Positions 16,909 through 24,535 of a stretch of DNA of 64,000 nucleotides are shown in pieces. The DNA lies in the NCBI GenBank assembly GCA_017408905.1, contig JAFQTU010000030.1:1-64000 (forward strand), read 5' to 3'. This DNA comes from Mailhella sp. Lineage in GTDB: Bacteria > Desulfobacterota > Desulfovibrionia > Desulfovibrionales > Desulfovibrionaceae. Below the pieces are notes generated by a model. That model had not been told where the DNA came from, did not search any database, and saw only the letters and a program-made list of their open reading frames with translations. Positions within the stretch are counted from its first letter, which is position 1; each line of letters begins with the position of its first letter. The position numbers and the translations under genes are program-made.

Positions 16909-16977
16909 TGGAGTATCGTATTTCCGTGAAAATTCCTACGTCTCCGGCACGGCTTCCGGGAAAAGATTCCCGCCCGT

Positions 16978-17310
16978 TCAGGAGGCGAAGGGCCATTCCT
17001 GCACCTCGAAGGGCACGGCCTGACGCATGGATTCCAGAAAGGCCAGAAGCTCTTCGCGCTGATGCGGCGAAAAAAGCAGTTTGAACAGCGCCTTTTTCGG
17101 GTCCAGCACGGTGAGCATGGCGAGATTGTCGCCGCCTTCCAGAAGGTAACGAAAAAGACCCGTATCAGCAGGAGCGATACGGATCAGGAGCATTTCCGAT
17201 GCGCTGGCGGCAGGAAGGCTTACCGGCTTGCGCCGCCTCGCAAGAGCCCCGGAACGGGGGGCTCCTGCGAAAGGCCGCCCCTCTTTCTCAGGGGAGGCTG
17301 ACGCACCCAT
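16978..17310 (-). CDS. DUF4911-domain protein
   Basis: A 110-aa protein. Residues about 40-110 match the small DUF4911 fold seen in Desulfovibrio-type genomes (LLIRIAPADTGLFRYLLEGGDNLAML then LDP and a terminal acidic/hydrophobic segment). The first 35 residues are Arg/Pro-rich and not conserved in character, so the true start may be the internal Met near residue 40. The ATG at 17310 lies 3 nt after the infA stop, implying translational coupling. Function unknown. Confidence 0.65.
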   Translation of the reverse strand: MGASASPEKEGRPFAGAPRSGALARRRKPVSLPAASASEMLLIRIAPADTGLFRYLLEGGDNLAMLTVLDPKKALFKLLFSPHQREELLAFLESMRQAVPFEVQEWPFAS

Positions 17311-17313
17311 CGC

Positions 17314-17532
17314 TTACTTCATGCGATAGGTGATGCGGCCGCGGGTAAGGTCGTAGGGCGAAAGCTCGACCTTCACACGGTCACCGGGCAGGATGCGAAT
17401 GTAGAACTTGCGCATCTTCCCGGAAATATGGGAAAGCACCTGGTGGCCGTTTTCCAGCTTCACGAGGAACATGGCATTAGGAAGGGCTTCTTCCACGATG
17501 CCGTCGACTTCAATGGCGTCTTCTTTAGGCAT
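17314..17532 (-). CDS. infA: translation initiation factor IF-1
   Basis: A 72-aa protein, the standard IF-1 length. It is a single OB fold with the family blocks [34 protein letters not shown] and the terminal [13 protein letters not shown]-1 binds the ribosomal A site during initiation. A TTTGGAGG site precedes the ATG. Here it stands alone with a DUF4911 gene, not in a ribosomal-protein operon. Confidence 0.98.
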   Translation of the reverse strand: MPKEDAIEVDGIVEEALPNAMFLVKLENGHQVLSHISGKMRKFYIRILPGDRVKVELSPYDLTRGRITYRMK

Positions 17533-17558
17533 ATTTCCTCCAAAAAAACTATCGAGCC

Positions 17559-17587
17559 ACCATTCCCGAAAGTTCCCTTTCTGTCAA
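17559..17587 (-). promoter_or_regulatory. possible promoter of infA
   Basis: On the minus strand TTGACA (17582-17587) is followed after 17 nt by AATGGT (17559-17564), 27 nt before the infA start. The -35 box is perfect but the -10 box is poor. Confidence 0.45.
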
Positions 17588-17857
17588 GCTAAAGCCGTTT
17601 TTCTTCCCGGGCAGCAGCATTTTGCCGTTTTTTTCACATTGGGAGAAATTTTCGCCTGCTTTTATATCCACGTAACCTGTTTGTTTAAACAGTCATTTTT
17701 CCGATGCACTCCTCAGACGAGAATCACCCATTATTTCAATATGGATTATTTTTTTCTTGAATCACAGCAGGATAACATACAAAAAGCTTCTCTTTCCTCC
17801 TCAGCCAGAATCTTCAATACTTCGCAAAAAACGCTGGATTTAACCATTTGATTGTGC
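17588..17857. other. A+T-rich intergenic region between infA and the hydrogenase operon
   Basis: No gene seen. This stretch is clearly richer in A and T than the surroundings. With the palindrome at 17858-17875 it makes up the divergent control region of about 370 nt between infA and the hydrogenase operon. I could not place a convincing plus-strand -35/-10 pair. Confidence 0.6.
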
Positions 17858-17875
17858 TAGTGATTTATCTCACGT
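17858..17875. promoter_or_regulatory. Rex/CRP-FNR-like palindrome upstream of the hydrogenase operon
   Basis: The sequence TAGTGATTTATCTCACGT contains a perfect GTGA-N6-TCAC inverted repeat ending 29 nt before the first hydrogenase ATG. Nine of the twelve defined bases agree with the Rex operator TTGTGA-N6-TCACAA; CRP/FNR-family sites share the core. Rex senses NADH/NAD+ and would suit an NAD-linked hydrogenase. Which regulator binds is inferred. Confidence 0.55.
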
Positions 17876-17903
17876 TTCAGGTTAGTATCAGGAGGATACC
17901 TTT

Positions 17904-18389
17904 ATGTCTTGCAACTGCACGGGCAAAACTCTCGACCTTGCTCCGTTGATGGATATCCTGGCCCCTTATAAGCAGAATCCCAAGGGAGCTCTCATTCCCG
18001 TTCTGCAGCACGCCCAGGATGTTTACGGCTACCTTCCTCAGGAAGTTCTCGAAGCCATCGCTTCCGAACTCAATATCCCCGTTGCCGAAGTGTTCGGTGT
18101 GGTCACGTTCTACGCCCAGTTCCACCTCACCCCCCGCGGCAAGAACATCATCCGCATCTGCCAGGGCACGGCCTGCCATGTGCGCGGCGCGAAAACCATC
18201 CTCGAAGCCGTGTGCAGCCACCTCGGCGTCAAGGCCGGAGAAACCACGCCCGACCTCAACTTCACCATCGAGACCGTGGCCTGCCTCGGCGCCTGCGGCC
18301 TTGCCCCCGTCATGATGGTCAACGACAATACCCACGGCCGCCTGACCCCCAGCGACATCCCCGGCATCCTCGACAGCTATCTGGACTAA
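17904..18389 (+). CDS. hndA: NADP/NAD-reducing hydrogenase, NuoE-like [2Fe-2S] subunit (HndA/HydC)
   Basis: A 161-aa protein of the NuoE (24-kDa) family. It has a helical N-terminal part and a thioredoxin-like domain with [2Fe-2S] ligands C-x4-C (CQGTAC, about residue 86) and C-x3-C (CLGAC, about residue 127). In bifurcating hydrogenases this subunit contributes an iron-sulfur centre next to the flavin subunit. The ATG has a strong AGGAGG site. First gene of a three-gene operon, 13 nt from the next. Confidence 0.95.
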   Translation: MSCNCTGKTLDLAPLMDILAPYKQNPKGALIPVLQHAQDVYGYLPQEVLEAIASELNIPVAEVFGVVTFYAQFHLTPRGKNIIRICQGTACHVRGAKTILEAVCSHLGVKAGETTPDLNFTIETVACLGACGLAPVMMVNDNTHGRLTPSDIPGILDSYLD

Positions 18390-18402
18390 AGGAGAGGACG
18401 AT

Positions 18403-20289
18403 ATGCTTGAACTCAAACGCCTCACTTCCATTGCCGCCCTCACCAAGCTGCAGGCCAAGACCAAGGATCTTGTCAGCCTGCGCCACTACGACCGCAAGCC
18501 CAACGAAGAAAAGCATCAGATCCTCATCTGCGGCGGCACCGGCTGCCATTCCTCCGGCTGCGGCGCTGTGAAGGACGCCCTTCAGGCCTCCATCGACGCC
18601 CACGGCCTGCACGACAAGGTGAACATCGTTGTCACCGGCTGCCACGGCTTCTGCGAAGTCGGCCCGCTGGTCATCTGCTACCCCGGCGGCCTCTTCTACG
18701 TCCGCGTGAAGCCCGAAGACGCTGAAGAGATCATCGTCTCCACCATCGTGGAAGGCAAGGCCGTGGAACGCCTGCACTTCAAGGACGAACACGACAACGC
18801 CCCCCGCCCCAGCTACCGCGACGTGCTGTTCTACAACCTTCAGAAGCGCGTGGTGCTGCACAACTGCGGCCGCATCGACCCTGAGAATATTTTCGAATTC
18901 ATCGCCAACGGCGGCTATCAGGGCTTTGCCAAGGCCTTGGGCATGGGCCGTCAGGCCACGCTGGACGAAGTGCTCAAGTCCGGCCTTCGCGGCCGCGGCG
19001 GCGCTGGCTTCCCCACCGGCATGAAGTGGAAGTTCATGGCTTCCGAACCCGCCGAGCCCAAGTACATGCTCTGCAACGCTGACGAAGGCGACCCCGGCGC
19101 GTTCATGGACCGTTCCATCCTCGAAGGCGACCCCAACGCCGTCATCGAAGGCATGCTCATCGGCGCATGGGCCACCGGCGCTACCGAAGGCTACGTGTAC
19201 GTGCGCGCCGAATATCCGCTGGCCATCAAGCGCCTCGGCATCGCCCTTGCTCAGGCCGAAGCCCTCGGCCTCATCGGCGACAATATCCTCGGCACGGACT
19301 TCTCCTTCCACCTGAAGATCAAGCAGGGCGCCGGCGCCTTCGTCTGCGGCGAAGAAACCGCCCTCATGCGCTCCATCGAAGGCAAGCGCGGCATGCCCCG
19401 CGTTCGTCCTCCCTTCCCGGCCAAGCAGGGCCTGTGGGAAAAGCCCACTGTCCTCAACAACGTGGAAACCCTCGCCACCATCGGCCACATCATCACCGTC
19501 GGTGCCGATGAATACCGTCAGGACGGCACGGAAAAGTCCCCCGGTACCAAGATCTTCGCCGTTACCGGCAAGGTGAACAACACCGGCCTTGTGGAAATCC
19601 CCATGGGCGTTTCCATGCGCCACATCATCTTCGATATCTGCGGCGGCATCAAGGACCACAAGAAGTTCAAGGCTGTGCAGATCGGCGGCCCCTCCGGTGC
19701 CTGCCTGCCCGCCTCCCTGCTGGACAACCCCGTGGACTACGACTCCCTGACCGCGGCCGGTGCCATGATGGGTTCCGGCGGCCTCGTGGTCGTGGACCAG
19801 GACACCTGCATGGTGGACCTTGCCCGCTTCTTCCTCACCTTCACGCAGGCTGAATCCTGCGGCAAGTGCACCCCCTGCCGCGAAGGCTCCAAGCGCATGC
19901 TCGAGATCCTCGAACGCATCTGCGACGGCAACGGCAGGAACGGCGACATCGAAGAGCTGGAACGCCTCGCCAAGACCATGCGTACCTCTTCCCTCTGCGC
20001 TCTCGGCCAGACTGCCCCCAACCCCGTGCTTTCCACCCTGCGCTTCTTCCGCTCCGAATACGAAGCCCACATCGTGGACAAGCACTGCCCCGCCGGTGCC
20101 TGCACCAGCCTGCTCCAGTACAAGATCGACGCCACCAAGTGCAAGGGCTGCACGCTCTGCGCCCGCAACTGCCCGGTGAACGCCATCATCGGCAAGGTGA
20201 AGGAAGCTCACCTCATCGACACCAACAAGTGCATCAAGTGCGGCACCTGCATCGATAAGTGCAAGTTCGGCGCTATCAGCCGCGGCTAA
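18403..20289 (+). CDS. hndC: hydrogenase NuoF-like flavin/NAD(P)-binding subunit (HndC/HydB type, with N-terminal 2Fe-2S domain)
   Basis: A 628-aa protein, long for NuoF because of two extra modules. The N-terminal residues about 30-130 are a thioredoxin-like [2Fe-2S] domain (CGGTGC and TGCHGFC). The NuoF core follows, with the GRGGAGFPTG nucleotide/FMN segment, CNADEGDPGAFMDR and the [4Fe-4S] signature ESCGKCTPCREG (about residue 487). The C-terminus is a two-cluster ferredoxin (KCKGCTLCARNCP and KCIKCGTCIDKC). This equals the layout of Thermotoga HydB. It binds FMN and NAD(P) and is the site where electrons reach or leave the pyridine nucleotide. Separate hndB is absent; its domain appears to be fused here. 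Confidence 0.93.
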   Translation: MLELKRLTSIAALTKLQAKTKDLVSLRHYDRKPNEEKHQILICGGTGCHSSGCGAVKDALQASIDAHGLHDKVNIVVTGCHGFCEVGPLVICYPGGLFYVRVKPEDAEEIIVSTIVEGKAVERLHFKDEHDNAPRPSYRDVLFYNLQKRVVLHNCGRIDPENIFEFIANGGYQGFAKALGMGRQATLDEVLKSGLRGRGGAGFPTGMKWKFMASEPAEPKYMLCNADEGDPGAFMDRSILEGDPNAVIEGMLIGAWATGATEGYVYVRAEYPLAIKRLGIALAQAEALGLIGDNILGTDFSFHLKIKQGAGAFVCGEETALMRSIEGKRGMPRVRPPFPAKQGLWEKPTVLNNVETLATIGHIITVGADEYRQDGTEKSPGTKIFAVTGKVNNTGLVEIPMGVSMRHIIFDICGGIKDHKKFKAVQIGGPSGACLPASLLDNPVDYDSLTAAGAMMGSGGLVVVDQDTCMVDLARFFLTFTQAESCGKCTPCREGSKRMLEILERICDGNGRNGDIEELERLAKTMRTSSLCALGQTAPNPVLSTLRFFRSEYEAHIVDKHCPAGACTSLLQYKIDATKCKGCTLCARNCPVNAIIGKVKEAHLIDTNKCIKCGTCIDKCKFGAISRG

Positions 20290-20307
20290 GCCCGAGGAGA
20301 AAATCTC

Positions 20308-22053
20308 ATGAGTGATATGATTACTCTGACTATAGACGGCCAGAAAGTCACCGCTCCCGCCGGCTCCACCATTCTGGAAGCCGCGAAACTGGTCGGTATC
20401 GACGTTCCCACCCTCTGCCATCATCCCCTGCTCCGCCCCGAAGGCGCCTGCCGCGTGTGCGTGTGCAAAGTGACCGGCGCCCGCTCCTTCCTGCCCGCCT
20501 GCATCGCCAAGGCCACCGAAGGCATGGAAGTGTTCACCCACGACCCCGAAGTGCTGGAAGCCCGCAAGAACATCGTCGAGCTCCTGCTGGCCAACCATCC
20601 TCAGGACTGCCTCGCCTGCGCCCGTTCCGGCAACTGCGAACTGCAGACCGTGGCCAACAACCTCGGCATCCGCAAGGTGCGCTACGAATACAACCGCCCC
20701 GAGATGGAACTCGACCTGAGCAACCCCTGCCTCGTGCGCGATCCTGCCAAGTGCATCCTCTGCGGCCGCTGTGTGCGCGTGTGCTCCGAAGTGCAGGGAA
20801 CCAGCATCTACTCCTTCGCCTACCGCGGCCTGAACGCCCGCGTGACCCCGGCCTTCAACATGGGCCTTGGCGAAGTTTCCTGCACCTTCTGCGGCCAGTG
20901 CCGCAAGGTATGCCCCACCGGCGCCATCACCGTGCGCAGCGATACCCAGCGCGTGTGGGACGCCCTGCGCGACCCCGATAAGATCGTCATGGTGCAGACC
21001 GCTCCTTCCGTGCGCGTGGCCATCAGCGAACCCTTCGGCGGCAAGCCCGGCGACCTGAACACCGGCCAGATGGTCAGCGCCCTGCGCCGCCTCGGCTTCG
21101 ACAAGGTCTTCGACACTAACTGGGCCGCCGACCTTACCATCATGGAAGAAGGTACCGAGCTCATCGGCCGCGTGACCAAGGGCGGCAAGCTGCCCATGAT
21201 CACCAGCTGTTCCCCCGGCTGGATCAACTTCATCGAGCTGAACTACCCCGACCTGCTGGACAACCTTTCCACGGCCAAGTCCCCGCAGTCCATGTTCGGC
21301 GCCATGCTGAAGACCTACTACGCCAAGAAGCAGGGCATCGACCCCTCCAAGATCGTGTCCGTGTCCATCATGCCCTGCACCGCCAAGAAGTTCGAAGCCT
21401 TCCGCCGCGAACTCTCGGCCAGCGGCTACCCCGATACCGACATCGTGCTCACCACCACCGAACTCGCCCAGATGATCAAGGAAGCCAACATCAACTTCCT
21501 CGGCCTGCCTGAAGAGCAGTTCGACCCCATCATGGGCGAAGGCTCCGGCGCAGGTACCATCTTCGGCGCTACCGGCGGCGTTATGGAAGCCGCCGTGCGT
21601 ACCGCCTACAAGGTCATCGTGGGCGAAGAGATGGAACCCATCGAGCTCGAAGCCGTGCGCGGCCTCGAAGGCATCAAGGAAGCCTCTGTGGACTTCGGCG
21701 GCAAGGTGACGCTCAACGTGGCCATCGCTCACGGCCTCGCCAACGCCCGCAAGGTGTGCGAACTCATCCGCGCCGGCAATCCCCACAACTGGCACTTCAT
21801 CGAGATCATGGCCTGCCCCGGCGGCTGCATCAACGGCGGCGGCCAGCCCGTCAACATGGATGCCGATACGCCCCGCCTGCGTGCCGAAGCCCTGTACCGC
21901 GATGATGCCGGCCTTCCCGTGCGCAGAAGCCATGAAAACGCCGAAGTGCAGGCCCTGTACCGTGAATTCCTTGGCGAGCCCAACAGCCACAAGGCCCACG
22001 AACTCCTGCACACGCACTACTATCGCCAGTCCCGCATCTGCAAGAGCAAGTAA
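20308..22053 (+). CDS. hndD: [FeFe] hydrogenase catalytic subunit (HndD/HydA type)
   Basis: A 581-aa cytoplasmic hydrogenase. In order: an N-terminal plant-type [2Fe-2S] domain (residues 1-80), a His-ligated [4Fe-4S] (HPQDCLACARSGNC), a two-cluster ferredoxin (CILCGRCVRVC and CTFCGQCRKVC), then the H-cluster domain. The H-cluster motifs are L1 TSCSPGW (about residue 298), L2 MPCTAKK and L3 MACPGGCINGGGQP. L1 has Ser where standard clostridial HydA has the second Cys, the proton-relay residue. With the NuoE and NuoF subunits it should couple H2, NAD(P)H and probably ferredoxin. No HydE, HydF or HydG maturase is in the window. A terminator follows. Confidence 0.95.
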   Translation: MSDMITLTIDGQKVTAPAGSTILEAAKLVGIDVPTLCHHPLLRPEGACRVCVCKVTGARSFLPACIAKATEGMEVFTHDPEVLEARKNIVELLLANHPQDCLACARSGNCELQTVANNLGIRKVRYEYNRPEMELDLSNPCLVRDPAKCILCGRCVRVCSEVQGTSIYSFAYRGLNARVTPAFNMGLGEVSCTFCGQCRKVCPTGAITVRSDTQRVWDALRDPDKIVMVQTAPSVRVAISEPFGGKPGDLNTGQMVSALRRLGFDKVFDTNWAADLTIMEEGTELIGRVTKGGKLPMITSCSPGWINFIELNYPDLLDNLSTAKSPQSMFGAMLKTYYAKKQGIDPSKIVSVSIMPCTAKKFEAFRRELSASGYPDTDIVLTTTELAQMIKEANINFLGLPEEQFDPIMGEGSGAGTIFGATGGVMEAAVRTAYKVIVGEEMEPIELEAVRGLEGIKEASVDFGGKVTLNVAIAHGLANARKVCELIRAGNPHNWHFIEIMACPGGCINGGGQPVNMDADTPRLRAEALYRDDAGLPVRRSHENAEVQALYREFLGEPNSHKAHELLHTHYYRQSRICKSK

Positions 22054-22077
22054 GCTCCGGCAGTTGACCGCATGAAA

Positions 22078-22108
22078 AAGGGGAGGCTTCGGCCTCCCCT
22101 TCCCTTTT
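22078..22108 (+). terminator. intrinsic terminator of the hydrogenase operon
   Basis: AAGGGGAGGC, loop TTCG, GCCTCCCCTT followed by CCCTTTTT. A strong hairpin 24 nt after the hydrogenase stop. Confidence 0.9.
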
Positions 22109-22109
22109 T

Positions 22110-22410
22110 AACAGCGCGCTTCCTATCTCTCCAATATATAAAGATTTCTTCATAAGCACGGCAAGCGGCAGCGCAGAACAGTGCCGGCATCGCAGTTCCG
22201 CATATGCAGTACCGTTAGAAGTAATTTCTGAAATATCAGTGCATTACATAAATTTCGTTCCTCGATGGATTTATTTTCCAACCCCTCTTGACGTCACGTT
22301 ATTTTTATCACAGTCTAATGACACGAGCATATATGCCCAAACGGATGCTCTTCTCCGAGGACCGACGCCTCGCAGATATTCCTTCAACTTTTTGTTCCCG
22401 AGGTGTGGCG
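22110..22410. other. A+T-rich intergenic region upstream of a 26-aa ORF
   Basis: No larger gene seen. The stretch contains a perfect TGACGTCA palindrome (22289-22296) and a possible weak TTCTGA-N17-TAAATT pair (22226-22254). These could drive the tiny plus-strand ORF at 22411. Nothing else is supportable. Confidence 0.4.
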
Positions 22411-22491
22411 ATGACTATCTTACTGACCCTGAGCATCATCTTTGCTATCTGTTTCGTAGTTCTCTTCCTCTCCAAGAAGAAGAAGGGCTAG
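22411..22491 (+). CDS. 26-aa single-helix membrane peptide, unknown function
   Basis: Short ORF of 26 codons. It is one continuous hydrophobic helix (residues 2-20) followed by a Ser-Lys4-Gly tail, fitting a one-pass inner-membrane peptide with a positive cytoplasmic end. GAGGTG lies 5-10 nt before the ATG. A small hairpin follows the stop, then a bidirectional terminator shared with the convergent 45-aa membrane protein. No family recognised. The clean ribosome site, the positive-inside tail and the dedicated terminator are the reasons to call it. Confidence 0.6.
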   Translation: MTILLTLSIIFAICFVVLFLSKKKKG

Positions 22492-22534
22492 TCGGGCGAT
22501 AGCGCGATTTCCTGAAATCGCTGAAGTACAGACG

Positions 22535-22574
22535 CAAAAAACGCCTCCTCCCGCGAAGGGAAGAGGCGTTTTTC
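22535..22574. terminator. bidirectional terminator between two small membrane-protein genes
   Basis: AAAAAACGCCTC and GAGGCGTTTTT with inner CTCCC/GGGAA pairing form a long stem with A- and T-tracts on both sides, between convergent short genes. Confidence 0.88.
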
Positions 22575-22590
22575 GTGGCAAGAGGTAGCA

Positions 22591-22728
22591 TCAATGATGC
22601 ATGTGATCGCCGCGCTTCACGCGATAGATGATGGCGCTGATCATAACGGCGAAGTAAACGAAGATGCAGCCCACGCCCACAAAGCCCTGGGCGCTGGAAT
22701 GCATGGCACTGCTGATGAGATCACCCAT
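22591..22728 (-). CDS. 45-aa single-helix membrane protein with His-rich tail, unknown function
   Basis: A 45-aa protein starting at ATG 22728 behind a GGAG site. Residues 14-34 form one hydrophobic helix, followed by YRVKRGDHMHH, so the C-terminus has three His and one Asp that could bind metal. Convergent with the 26-aa membrane peptide. Its size and form resemble small accessory subunits of transporters or respiratory complexes, but no partner gene is adjacent and I recognise no family. Confidence 0.6.
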   Translation of the reverse strand: MGDLISSAMHSSAQGFVGVGCIFVYFAVMISAIIYRVKRGDHMHH

Positions 22729-22911
22729 GATATCTGCTCCTGAATGTCTGGCCCGTTCAGGCCTAACGCCTGTTGGAATCACGTAGCAGACTCGCTTAAC
22801 ATCGCGGGAAAGTCAAGGTGGGGGCTGAACTTCGTTCGCTGTCTCACATAGCGCTTTTGCTTTTCCTCGCGGCCTCGGCTATGATAGCCCATCCCAGCTT
22901 GGAGAACTCAC

Positions 22912-24393
22912 ATGGAATACGAAAAGGGCGATACTCTGGAACTTACTCTGCACGGCTTCTCTCCCGACGGGAGGGCCGTCGGACGCACCGAAGAAGGCAT
23001 GACCGTCTTCGTGCAGGGCGGCCTTGCAGGCCAGCGCGTACGCGCGCGCCTGACCGCACTCAAAAAACGGCTTGGCGAAGCCGAACTTCTCGAAGTCCTG
23101 GAACGCGCCCCCGAAGAGCGCCCCGCCCCATGCCCCCATGCCGACACCTGCGGCGGCTGCCCCTGGCAGAATATGCCCTACCCCGTCCAGCGCGAGTGGA
23201 AGACAAGGCTGGTGGACGATTCCCTGCGCCGTATCGGCAGGCTCGACGTTCCTGACGGCCTGATACGCCCCACCCTCTATGCGGGCAGCAGTGAACAGCC
23301 TGCGGAATGGCATAGCCGCAATAAGATGGAATTCGCCTTTGCCGCCGGGCCTGACGGCAGAACGAAGCTGGGCCTTCGCGCCCGGGCTTCCCGCGCCGTG
23401 GTGGAAGTCGAACACTGCATGCTCCAGACTCCGCGCACCATGTCGGTGCTTGCCGCCCTGCGCGAACTTTGCGAACGCTTCGACCTGCACGCCGCCCCTG
23501 CCGAAGAGCATCCGAGGGGCAGGCAGAACACCCGGGGCCAGAAACAGAAGTTCAGCAAGGTGGTACGCCAGAACGACATCCTCCGCTTTGCCGTCATACG
23601 CGAACCCGGGGATGGCGGCTGTCTGGTGGAGCTCATCACCCTGCCCTCTCCGCAGGAGGCCCGCGCGGTGCGCAGGATCGGCGAAGAGCTTCTTTCCGGC
23701 CCGTGGGGCGTCACCGGCTTTGTGCACAGCCTGCGCACCTCTTCCGCGCCGGTGGCCTACGGCGAAGAGACCGCCTTCACCCTGGGCGACTGCCGCCTTA
23801 CCGAAACGCTTCATCTGCAGGGGCGCGATGTAGCCTTCCAGCTTGGGCACAATTCCTTCTTTCAGGTGAACAGCCACGCCGCCGAACTGCTCTACAATAC
23901 CGCGGCCGAACTGGCTTCCGAACTGTTTGAATCGTCTAACTCCGCATGGGACAAGCAGTGCTGGGACATCTACTGCGGCGTTGGCGGCCTTGCCCTGACA
24001 ATGGCCCCCCGCTTCAGCAAGGTCTATGGGCTCGAGATCTCCGCGCCCGCCATCGAGCTGGCCAAGGCCAATGCCGAAGCCGCAGGCGGAAGCACGGCCT
24101 TCTGCTTCGAATCGGGCGACGCCGCCACGCTGGAACGCGCGTTCAAGCGCTTCGGCGCACCCGACCTGCTTGTGACCGACCCGCCCCGCGCAGGCATGGA
24201 CGAACGTACTGTGCAGGCCATACTGCGGCACAGGCCGCCGCGCCTTGTCCTCGTTTCCTGCAACCCGGCCACCCTTGCCCGCGATCTGGCCCTGCTCTCC
24301 CCCACCTATGACATCTGCGCCGTCCAGCCCGTGGATCTCTTCCCCCAGACGCCGCATATCGAAACCGTGGTAAGTCTTTCGCTGAAGGACTGA
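22912..24393 (+). CDS. RlmD/RumA-family 23S rRNA (uracil-C5)-methyltransferase
   Basis: A 493-aa class I SAM-dependent RNA methyltransferase. N-terminal TRAM domain (residues 1-60), [4Fe-4S] cysteines in CPHADTCGGCPWQ (about residue 74) with a fourth Cys in EHCML, then the catalytic domain. SAM-binding CWDIYCGVGGLAL lies near residue 350, DPPRAGM near 422, and the nucleophile region VSCNPATLARD near 450. It would methylate U1939-type sites in 23S rRNA. The exact site (RlmD or RlmC) is inferred. There is an insert around residues 195-215 rich in Arg and Gln. GGAG precedes the ATG. Confidence 0.9.
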   Translation: MEYEKGDTLELTLHGFSPDGRAVGRTEEGMTVFVQGGLAGQRVRARLTALKKRLGEAELLEVLERAPEERPAPCPHADTCGGCPWQNMPYPVQREWKTRLVDDSLRRIGRLDVPDGLIRPTLYAGSSEQPAEWHSRNKMEFAFAAGPDGRTKLGLRARASRAVVEVEHCMLQTPRTMSVLAALRELCERFDLHAAPAEEHPRGRQNTRGQKQKFSKVVRQNDILRFAVIREPGDGGCLVELITLPSPQEARAVRRIGEELLSGPWGVTGFVHSLRTSSAPVAYGEETAFTLGDCRLTETLHLQGRDVAFQLGHNSFFQVNSHAAELLYNTAAELASELFESSNSAWDKQCWDIYCGVGGLALTMAPRFSKVYGLEISAPAIELAKANAEAAGGSTAFCFESGDAATLERAFKRFGAPDLLVTDPPRAGMDERTVQAILRHRPPRLVLVSCNPATLARDLALLSPTYDICAVQPVDLFPQTPHIETVVSLSLKD

Positions 24394-24535
24394 CGGCCCG
24401 GAATCCGCCCCGCGCCCGAGCCGCGCCTCGCCGCCCCCCGAGCCCTCCTCGCGCCGCAGGCCGCAGAAAACGCTAGACCTTCGCCCCAAAGCCTGATAAA
24501 GCACGGTCACCCACTTTGCTACTAGGAGATTCGCC

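Noticed and set aside
18319-22017. A 1232-codon minus-strand open frame over the hydrogenase genes
   Set aside because: The plus strand carries unmistakable iron-sulfur and H-cluster motifs. The antisense frame has repetitive Ala/Gly/His composition and no ribosome site, so it is a coding shadow.
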